Under the pieces are notes generated by a model. That model worked only from the letters and a program-made list of their open reading frames with translations, did no database searches and was not told the DNA's origin. From Alphaproteobacteria bacterium (lineage in GTDB: Bacteria; Pseudomonadota; Alphaproteobacteria; Rickettsiales; UBA6187), in the NCBI GenBank assembly GCA_024280585.1, contig JAJRPW010000051.1, positions 1 through 10,412 of the forward strand: 10,412 nucleotides of DNA, written 5' to 3'. A program made the translations under genes and the position numbers. This document shows, in pieces, positions 4,735 through 10,412 of this stretch; position 1 is the stretch's first letter, and every line of letters begins with the position of its first letter.

Positions 4735-6144
4735 CTAACCCGCCCAAATCACATTCAGCTGGCGATTACCCCTTTTAACCGTGACATTCCAGCGGGCGGC
4801 GCCTTTTTCGAGGATTTTTTGCAATTGCTCGGATGTCGTCACTTCCTGACCATTTATTGCTTTAACCACATCTTTCTTATGAAACCCAAGACCGGACGCC
4901 ACTCCGCGCTTCAATTCGGCGATAATAACCCCGCGCAGATTATAATTTAAACCCAGCTCATCAGCCAAAGCCGGCGACAGATTACCCACAGTAGTCCCCG
5001 ACAATGCATGCCTGCCGCCTAAAACCCGAAAATCCCTTTTTGGCAATTCCGGCGGGGCAACCATTGCAACTTTGATATTCTTGTTTTTGCCGCCCCGTCT
5101 CACCTGAAACACAGCTTTTTCGCCAACGCTATGGGTCGCCACCCGAAAACGCAGCGAATGCTCGTCCAAAACCTCATGCCCGTCAATTGCCAAAACCACA
5201 TCGCCCAGCTCCAGCCCTGCATCTTTCGCCGGACCGGCCTCATGCATATCCGAAATAATCGCGCCAACTGGCCTTTTTAGCCCCAAAGAATTTGCGATAT
5301 CCTGCGTCACCCTTTGCGTCGTTATTCCAAGCCACGGATGCACAATATAACCATCACTTTCGCTCCCGCGCACAATCGCCGCCACCATATTCGCCGGAAT
5401 TGCAAAACCAATCCCGTTAGACCCACCGGATTTTGAGAATATAGCCGAATTAATACCCGCCAATTTGCCGTTCATAGCAACCAGCGCTCCGCCTGAATTG
5501 CCCGGATTTATCGCCGCATCTGTCTGGATAAAAAACTGATAATCCGAAACGCCCACTGTCGTCCTGGCCACCGCCGAGACTATCCCATTAGTCACCGTTT
5601 GCCCGACTCCGAACGGGTTTCCGATCGCCATAACGATATCGCCAACCTCCAGATCATCGGAATCCATAAACTCAAGAAACGCTAGCTTCTCGCCCTTTGC
5701 ATCAATTTTCAGCAGCGCCAAATCGGTTTTGTCATCTTTCAAAACAATTTTCGCTGCAAATTCACGCCTGTCATTTAACACGACCGTTATATCCTCACTG
5801 CCGGAAATTACATGGTAATTTGTAACAATAAGCCCGTCATCTTTGACTATAACCCCTGATCCTAGCGAGCTTTCCACCCGTTCCGTCGTCACTCCGCCAG
5901 GGAAATTATTACCGAAAAAATGCTTGAATACCGGGTCGCTAAAAAACGGCGATAAACCACCGCGAACCTGAATTTTTCTCTTGGTATATATATTGACAAC
6001 CGCGGGTGAAGCCTTCTTAACCAAAGGCGCAAAAGACAGCAAAACTTCTTCGCTTGATCTCGGAATTTTCTTCGTAACCTGACCGGCGAAAGCGACATTA
6101 GCCGATAAAAAAAGTGAAATCACACATAGGAATATCTTTTTCAT
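4735..6144 (-). CDS. Periplasmic serine endoprotease of the DegP/HtrA (Do) family
   Basis: This protease/chaperone degrades or holds misfolded envelope proteins. The 469-residue length is normal for DegP/DegQ-type proteins with two PDZ domains. Residues 1-20 form a signal peptide (MKKIFLCVISLFLSANVAFA, cleaved before Gly21), so it acts in the periplasm. The trypsin-like domain has His111 (TNYHVIS), Asp141 (DDKTDLALL) and Ser217 in GNSGGAL, a complete triad. PDZ1 spans about 268-363 (PWLGI, AGPAKDAGLELGDVV) and PDZ2 about 378-465. The region between signal and protease (65-85) is Phe/Gly-rich, as in the LA loop of family members. A weak AGG precedes the ATG. It is divergent from the peptidoglycan operon. 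Whether it is orthologous to degP, degQ or mucD cannot be decided from the sequence alone, so no symbol is given. Confidence 0.96.
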   Translation of the reverse strand: MKKIFLCVISLFLSANVAFAGQVTKKIPRSSEEVLLSFAPLVKKASPAVVNIYTKRKIQVRGGLSPFFSDPVFKHFFGNNFPGGVTTERVESSLGSGVIVKDDGLIVTNYHVISGSEDITVVLNDRREFAAKIVLKDDKTDLALLKIDAKGEKLAFLEFMDSDDLEVGDIVMAIGNPFGVGQTVTNGIVSAVARTTVGVSDYQFFIQTDAAINPGNSGGALVAMNGKLAGINSAIFSKSGGSNGIGFAIPANMVAAIVRGSESDGYIVHPWLGITTQRVTQDIANSLGLKRPVGAIISDMHEAGPAKDAGLELGDVVLAIDGHEVLDEHSLRFRVATHSVGEKAVFQVRRGGKNKNIKVAMVAPPELPKRDFRVLGGRHALSGTTVGNLSPALADELGLNYNLRGVIIAELKRGVASGLGFHKKDVVKAINGQEVTTSEQLQKILEKGAARWNVTVKRGNRQLNVIWAG

Positions 6145-6179
6145 AGCGCCAATACCTGTTTAAAAGTGGGGACTATAGA

Positions 6180-6208
6180 TATATAATGTATGCGCGCGCA
6201 AGATTCAA
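6180..6208 (-). promoter_or_regulatory. Candidate promoter for the DegP/HtrA-family gene
   Basis: On the minus strand TTGAAT (6203-6208) and TATATA (6180-6185) are 17 bp apart. This would give a leader of about 28 bases before the ATG at 6144. The spacer holds an alternating GCGCGCGC run (6192-6199). Hexamer matches are moderate, and a stress-sigma promoter cannot be excluded. Confidence 0.35.
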
Positions 6209-6253
6209 TAACATTGTGACTTTTGGCTAAAACTCAAAGGCAAAAACTTCCTG

Positions 6254-6281
6254 TTGCAATCCCGCCAATCATCCTTATATT
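6254..6281 (+). promoter_or_regulatory. Candidate promoter for the lytic transglycosylase-rlpA-dacC operon
   Basis: TTGCAA (6254-6259) and TATATT (6276-6281) are 16 bp apart. Transcription would start near 6288, just after the first base of the ATG at 6285 but before the GTG at 6312, so if real it decides the start codon of the first gene. Confidence 0.4.
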
Positions 6282-6311
6282 GTTATGGGTAGCATTCAAT
6301 CAGGTAGTTTT

Positions 6312-7289
6312 GTGAGCAAAATCTTTTACTTTATATTCGTTATATTATTTGCCGGCAATGCAGCTGCAGCAGAGAAACTTTTTGACAAAAGTCATTTTCG
6401 CGGCTGGTTAGTTGAATTCACAAAAAAAGCCGAAAAACAGGGCATTAGCGACGAAACTATATATGATTTTTTAAGTAATGCTGAATTTTTACCAAAAGTC
6501 ATTAAATTTGACCAAAAACAACCCTATAAAACCAAGACATTCGACCAATATATCCAGAACATCGTCCCTGATTACAGAATCTCGCAGGCCAAGAAAAAAT
6601 ATCGTCAAAACAAAAAGTTACTGGACAAAGTTAGTGCAAAATATCAGGTGCAGCCACGCTTTATTGTCGCGCTGTGGGCAATCGAGAGCAATTTCGGCAC
6701 GAATATGGGCAGCTATGATGTCGTGAACTCCCTTGCCACCCTTGCTTATGAAGGGCGGCGCGCAGAATTTTTTGAAGCTGAGTTGATCAACGCCCTGAAA
6801 ATAATCGACCAGGGGCATATCACCCGCAAAGCTATGAAAGGCTCATGGGCCGGCGCAATGGGTCAAACGCAGTTTATGCCATCCAGCTTTCTGGAGCTAG
6901 CAGTGGATCATAATAATGACGGAAAACGTGATATTTGGCAGACAAAAGCTGATGTTTTTGGCTCAATCGCCAATTATCTTTCCAAGCGAGGTTGGGACAA
7001 TAAAACGACCTGGGGCCGCGAAGTCAAGCTGCCCAAAAAATTTGATTTGTCTTTAATTGATAAGAATATTGAAAAATCTTTAAAAGCATGGCAGAATCTG
7101 GGAATTAAGAAAATTAATGGTGGAAAACTGCCTAGAAGATCAGATTTAACAGCATCTTTAATCAGACCGGAAGACGACAAGAACAAAACATATCTTGTTT
7201 ATTCCAATTACAAGACGGTTTTAAAATGGAACCGATCTTTATATTTTGCGACCGCAGTTGGGATATTATCCGACGGCATAGCTAATTAG
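6312..7289 (+). CDS. Lytic murein transglycosylase, MltB-like (family 3), secreted
   Basis: The enzyme cleaves the MurNAc-GlcNAc bond of peptidoglycan to form 1,6-anhydro ends, in the periplasm. From the GTG start the protein has 325 residues: a signal peptide at 1-20 (ending AGNAAAA), then the SLT_2-type domain. Landmarks are FDQYIQNIVPDYRI, the catalytic segment ALWAIESNFGTN with Glu125, SLATLAYEGRRAEFFEAEL, the WAGAMGQTQFMPSSF motif, DGKRDIW, and a C-terminal ILSDGI after KWNRSLYFATAVG. There is no lipobox and no PG-binding domain at the C-terminus, unlike many relatives. I prefer the GTG at 6312: AGG lies 7 bases upstream, the signal peptide is compact, and the proposed promoter would start transcription past the ATG at 6285. 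That ATG (adds 9 residues) remains possible. Its stop codon overlaps the rlpA ribosome binding site. Confidence 0.95.
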   Translation: MSKIFYFIFVILFAGNAAAAEKLFDKSHFRGWLVEFTKKAEKQGISDETIYDFLSNAEFLPKVIKFDQKQPYKTKTFDQYIQNIVPDYRISQAKKKYRQNKKLLDKVSAKYQVQPRFIVALWAIESNFGTNMGSYDVVNSLATLAYEGRRAEFFEAELINALKIIDQGHITRKAMKGSWAGAMGQTQFMPSSFLELAVDHNNDGKRDIWQTKADVFGSIANYLSKRGWDNKTTWGREVKLPKKFDLSLIDKNIEKSLKAWQNLGIKKINGGKLPRRSDLTASLIRPEDDKNKTYLVYSNYKTVLKWNRSLYFATAVGILSDGIAN

Positions 7290-7299
7290 GAGAATTATT

Positions 7300-8409
7300 A
7301 TGAAAAAAACGCTAAGTATTTTGATATTATTTATGGTTTCAGCCTGCACCAATTCCATTACAGCAAATAAAATAAGCCAGGATAATTACCATGGATATTA
7401 TAAAATCGGTGAGCCATATGAAATTGACGGTGAGTGGTTTTATCCTCGTGAGCAATCCGATTACGATGAAACCGGCATAGCGTCCTGGTATGGCCCTGAT
7501 TTCCACGGTAAAAAAACTGCAAACGGCGACACATTCGATGAAAATGCCCTAACAGCAGCGCATAATACCCTGCCCCTTCCAAGCATGGTTAGAGTAACAA
7601 ATCTGGAAAACAACAAGACTCTTGTCGTTATGGTTAATGATCGCGGGCCTTTTGCTAAGGGTCGGGTGCTTGATCTTTCGAAACGATCTGCTGAAATTCT
7701 CGGCTTTAAAAACAAAGGAGTTGCAAAAATTCGCGTACAATTCCTGGAGGGTCACACTAAACGATTACTGGCTGATTTGCCCGGCAGAAATGACGCAGAA
7801 GTTACTGAAAAATACTCGGCAAAATATGATGATAAGCCTGATATTAACTTAGGCACTCCTCTGGATATAATCCCAATGGATGACGGCGATGTGATAGCAA
7901 GTTCTGTCGCTGCAGCCACAATAGGTTCTTTAAAAATCCCTCCCTCTCTTTCTAATAAACCACAGGAAACTGCAATTTTAGCGAAGAACACAAATTTAAG
8001 TGGGTTTGGCGATCACGACTACTCGAAATCTTATATGTGGAGTGAAAATCTTAGTGAAAGCTTTGATATTGGTAATGTATCAAATGTCGATGACCTTCCA
8101 GATAGCGATAAAATAGGCAAAGCGCCGGCCATAGCAACTAAAATTGCTACAACATCACAAACCAAAATCCGCCATTTCATTCAGGCCGGAACTTATGGAA
8201 TTGAAAATAATGCCAAACGCGTTGAAAAAATTCTGACTTCACTTGGCGATGTAGCCATAAGCCCTGTCAATGTTGGCAAAAGAACCTTGTATAGAGTCAG
8301 ACTTGGTCCACTAAAAGACAAGACTATGGCGAAAATTGCCTTGAAAAAAGTTATACGTATGGGGCATTCTGATGCCATGATTATCAATGACAAAGCCTCT
8401 GTGAATTAG
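7300..8409 (+). CDS. rlpA: Septal ring lytic transglycosylase RlpA-family lipoprotein
   Basis: RlpA proteins bind glycan strands stripped of stem peptides at the septum, and some cleave them. The first 16 residues are a lipoprotein signal with lipobox VSAC (Cys16), so it is probably anchored in the outer membrane. Residues 57-150 form the double-psi beta barrel: GIASWYGPDFHGKKTANGD, ALTAAHNTLPLPS, then VNDRGPF and GRVLDLSKRSAEILGF. His88 and Asp114 match conserved active-site positions; the position normally Glu is Asp77. Residues 155-285 are a long low-complexity linker. Residues 291-366 are a SPOR domain (FIQAGTYG, YRVRLGPL) for denuded glycan. The 369-residue length suits a linker plus SPOR version. 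AGGAG at 7288-7292 overlaps the stop of the upstream transglycosylase gene, with 10 bp between the genes, a tight operon. Confidence 0.95.
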   Translation: MKKTLSILILFMVSACTNSITANKISQDNYHGYYKIGEPYEIDGEWFYPREQSDYDETGIASWYGPDFHGKKTANGDTFDENALTAAHNTLPLPSMVRVTNLENNKTLVVMVNDRGPFAKGRVLDLSKRSAEILGFKNKGVAKIRVQFLEGHTKRLLADLPGRNDAEVTEKYSAKYDDKPDINLGTPLDIIPMDDGDVIASSVAAATIGSLKIPPSLSNKPQETAILAKNTNLSGFGDHDYSKSYMWSENLSESFDIGNVSNVDDLPDSDKIGKAPAIATKIATTSQTKIRHFIQAGTYGIENNAKRVEKILTSLGDVAISPVNVGKRTLYRVRLGPLKDKTMAKIALKKVIRMGHSDAMIINDKASVN

Positions 8410-8419
8410 TAGTATTACA

Positions 8420-9550
8420 ATGAATAAACTGATCCTGATCTTTCTAGCTATTTTCTCTTTTGCATTTAACGCGAATGCTTTCGTAACGAATGCAAAACAA
8501 GCTGTGCTTCTGGATGTCGAAACCTCTGAGATTTTATTTGGCAAAAACTCCGACAAACAAATGGTTCCCTCCTCCATGACGAAATTAATGACAGTTTATG
8601 TCGTGTTTGAACGACTAAAAAACGATGTTTTACGCCTGGACGATAAATTCACAGTAAGCGAAAAAGCCTGGCGTAAGGGCGGTTCCAAGATGTTTTTGCG
8701 CCACACGGACAGAGTTAGTGTTGAAGAGTTGTTAAACGGAATAATCGTGCAATCCGGCAATGATGCCTGCATAGTTGTCGCCGAAGGGGTTGCCTCGTCA
8801 GAAGAAAATTTTGTGGCATTAATGAATAAAACCGCAAAAAAACTTGGAATGAATAACAGCCATTTTATGAATGCTACCGGCTGGCCAGACGCAAAACATT
8901 ATATGTCGGCTCATGATATCGCAATCTTAAGTGCCAGGCTGATCAAAGATTTCCCTGAATATTATAACTCTTATTTCGGCAAAAAAGAATATACCTACAG
9001 CAAGATAAAACAGAAAAACCGCAATTTATTATTATGGCGTAATTCTAATGTTGACGGGCTTAAAACCGGACATACCGACGATGGCGGTTATGGCATAGCG
9101 GCCTCGGCAAAACAAAATGACAGGCGCATAATCGCTGTCGTAAATGGCCTAAAAAACGAGCTGTCTCGCGCCGATGAAGCACAAAAATTACTAAATTACG
9201 GCTTTCGCTACTTTACCAAAAGAAAACTTTTTGAAGCCGGAAAGGATATAAGCAGCGCAGATGTCTGGCTCGGCACAAGCGAAAATGTATCCCTAACCAC
9301 GCTAAAAGATGTGAATATTATCGTCCCCAAAATGCGTGAAAGCGAAATAAAAATTGAAGTAAGTTACGATGGCCCCGTCCCCGCTCCAATTAAAAATGGC
9401 CAGCAAATCGGAACTCTTCGCATAATAATTCCGGATATGGCTGAAAAATCACTACCGCTTTATGCCAACCAAACCATAGAAAAAGCCGGAATTTTTCCAA
9501 GACTAAAAAAATCTATCGAATATTATCTGCACAAATTTGACATAAACTAG
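8420..9550 (+). CDS. Serine-type D-alanyl-D-alanine carboxypeptidase (PBP5/6 family)
   Basis: This low-molecular-weight penicillin-binding protein removes the terminal D-Ala from peptidoglycan stem pentapeptides, limiting cross-linking. It is related to DacA/DacC/DacF. Residues 1-20 are a signal peptide ending NANA. All three active-site motifs are present and well spaced: SMTK (Ser52-Lys55), SGN (112-114) and KTG (215-217) in VDGLKTGHTDDGG. A PBP5-type C-terminal beta domain covers about 275-355, and the last 25 residues (AGIFPRLKKSIEYYLHKFD) could be the amphipathic helix that holds these enzymes on the outer face of the inner membrane. The 376-residue length is normal. It starts 10 bp after the rlpA stop, which is a double TAG, with no clear ribosome binding site, so translation may be coupled to rlpA. 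It ends 3 bp from the convergent ilvD. Confidence 0.96.
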   Translation: MNKLILIFLAIFSFAFNANAFVTNAKQAVLLDVETSEILFGKNSDKQMVPSSMTKLMTVYVVFERLKNDVLRLDDKFTVSEKAWRKGGSKMFLRHTDRVSVEELLNGIIVQSGNDACIVVAEGVASSEENFVALMNKTAKKLGMNNSHFMNATGWPDAKHYMSAHDIAILSARLIKDFPEYYNSYFGKKEYTYSKIKQKNRNLLLWRNSNVDGLKTGHTDDGGYGIAASAKQNDRRIIAVVNGLKNELSRADEAQKLLNYGFRYFTKRKLFEAGKDISSADVWLGTSENVSLTTLKDVNIIVPKMRESEIKIEVSYDGPVPAPIKNGQQIGTLRIIIPDMAEKSLPLYANQTIEKAGIFPRLKKSIEYYLHKFDIN

Positions 9551-9553
9551 CGT

Positions 9554-10412
9554 TTATATATCCGCATAAATATGTTTTTCGGCCTTTGCTCCCGGATGGG
9601 TTACCGCCCCTTTTTGAGCTGAACCTACTAGCTGTGCATATTTCCACAACGTACCCGACTGAAAATCATTCTCACGTGGTTGCCATTTTTCTTTACGTTT
9701 AGTAAGCTCTTCATCGCAAAGGTCAACATTTATAGTGCCTTCAACCGCATCAATGGTAATCACATCGCCATCTTGCAATAGCGCAATAGCGCCACCAACC
9801 GCAGCTTCTGGGCCGACATGACCGACACAAAATCCGCGCGTTCCACCCGAAAAACGCCCATCTGTTATAAGCGCCACTTTTTCGCCCATACCTTGGCCAT
9901 AAAGCGCCGCTGTGGTCGATAACATTTCACGCATTCCAGGCCCGCCTTTTGGCCCCTCATAACGAATCACAAAAACATCCCCCTCCTTAAACGCCTGTTT
10001 TTCAACGGCTTTAAGTGCATCTTCTTCGCAATCAAAGCAAAGTGCCGGCCCGGTATGTTTCAAATTTTTTAGCCCCGCTATTTTTACAATCGCGCCATCC
10101 GACGCCAAATTACCCTTTAATGAGACAACCCCGCCAGTTGGTGTAATCGGATTCGTGACGGGATAAACCACATCTTGATCGCTTGGAAACTCAACCCCCT
10201 CAAGGTTTTCCGCTATAGTTTTGCCGTTAACAGTTATACAATCGCCATGAATATATCCGCCATCATGCAACGTTTTCATGATGATTTGCACACCACCAGC
10301 TTCATATAAATCCTTCGCAACATATTTCCCGCCCGGTTTTAAATCCGCGATATAAGGGGTTTTTTTGAATATTTCACCGACATCATACAAATCAAAATCA
10401 ATCCCGCACTCA
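9554..10412 (-). CDS. ilvD: Dihydroxy-acid dehydratase, C-terminal half (cut by right edge)
   Basis: IlvD dehydrates 2,3-dihydroxy-isovalerate and 2,3-dihydroxy-3-methylvalerate to their 2-oxo acids in valine, leucine and isoleucine synthesis, using an iron-sulfur cluster and Mg2+, in the cytoplasm. The frame is open to the edge, so the TTG at 10388-10390 is an internal leucine in GIDFDLYDVG, not a start. About 285 residues are visible, roughly half of the usual 560-615. Landmarks are GGVVSLKGNLASDGAIVKIA, the RYEGPKGGPGMREML segment, and TDGRFSGGTRGFCVGHVGPE, whose serine after RF acts as the base in characterised members, followed by ALLQDGDVITIDA. The related edd (phosphogluconate dehydratase) differs in this C-terminal region, so IlvD is preferred. 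Its last base lies 3 bp from the dacC-type gene with no room for a separate terminator. Confidence 0.95.
   Translation of the reverse strand, partial: ECGIDFDLYDVGEIFKKTPYIADLKPGGKYVAKDLYEAGGVQIIMKTLHDGGYIHGDCITVNGKTIAENLEGVEFPSDQDVVYPVTNPITPTGGVVSLKGNLASDGAIVKIAGLKNLKHTGPALCFDCEEDALKAVEKQAFKEGDVFVIRYEGPKGGPGMREMLSTTAALYGQGMGEKVALITDGRFSGGTRGFCVGHVGPEAAVGGAIALLQDGDVITIDAVEGTINVDLCDEELTKRKEKWQPRENDFQSGTLWKYAQLVGSAQKGAVTHPGAKAEKHIYADI

Noticed and set aside
6192..6199. Alternating GCGCGCGC run between the divergent protease and transglycosylase genes as a special structural element
   Set aside because: Eight bases is too short to support a Z-DNA or regulatory claim; it simply forms part of the proposed promoter spacer.
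10388..10390. TTG as a start codon for ilvD
   Set aside because: The frame continues to the window edge and encodes conserved IlvD sequence (GIDFDLYD) across it; the TTG is an internal leucine.

Overview
The window looks like a piece of an alphaproteobacterial chromosome, moderately AT-rich by eye. It carries Gram-negative envelope genes (kdsB, lpxC, a DegP-type protease, the trio lytic transglycosylase / rlpA / D-alanyl-D-alanine carboxypeptidase), a small reading frame that resembles an alphaproteobacterial protein of unknown function, and fragments of two metabolic genes (a PfkB-family kinase and ilvD). Set among these are two proteins with eukaryote-like repeats: an ankyrin-repeat protein and a leucine-rich-repeat (LRR) protein. 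They suggest a lineage that lives in or with eukaryotic cells, perhaps protists. A complete-looking ilvD C-terminal half argues that it is not an extremely reduced symbiont. The taxonomic reading is an inference from gene content only.

Layout, left to right. On the minus strand, kdsB is followed 7 bp later by the start of a PfkB-family (adenosine kinase-like) gene that runs off the left edge. A lone plus-strand ankyrin gene then meets a minus-strand pair, lpxC followed by a 63-residue hypothetical protein. Upstream of lpxC, on the same strand, lies the 521-residue LRR protein, and upstream of that the periplasmic protease. A 140-bp divergent region separates the protease from a plus-strand run of three peptidoglycan genes with about 10 bp between neighbours: lytic transglycosylase, rlpA and dacC. 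Convergent with dacC, and only 3 bp from it, is the 3' half of ilvD, cut by the right edge.

How the genes work together. KdsB (activation of Kdo) and LpxC (the committed step of lipid A synthesis) show that the organism makes LPS. The protease handles misfolded periplasmic proteins. The lytic transglycosylase cuts glycan strands, RlpA acts on or binds stripped glycan through its double-psi barrel and SPOR domain, and the carboxypeptidase trims stem peptides, so this run is a wall-remodelling operon probably active at division.

The most interesting item is the LRR protein (3048-4613, minus). Its N-terminal half has 45-residue double repeats that resemble the FNIP-type repeats of amoebae and giant viruses. 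Its C-terminal half matches, in size, spacing and several motifs I recall, the NEL ubiquitin-ligase domain of IpaH/SspH effectors, with a candidate catalytic cysteine at residue 259 in a Cys-Val-Asn context in place of the usual Cys-x-Asp. It ends in a basic tail encoded by a 12-bp tandem repeat. This makes it a candidate secreted E3 ligase of unusual architecture. No tRNA, rRNA, CRISPR array or insertion sequence was seen, and no gene-free stretch exceeds about 140 bp.
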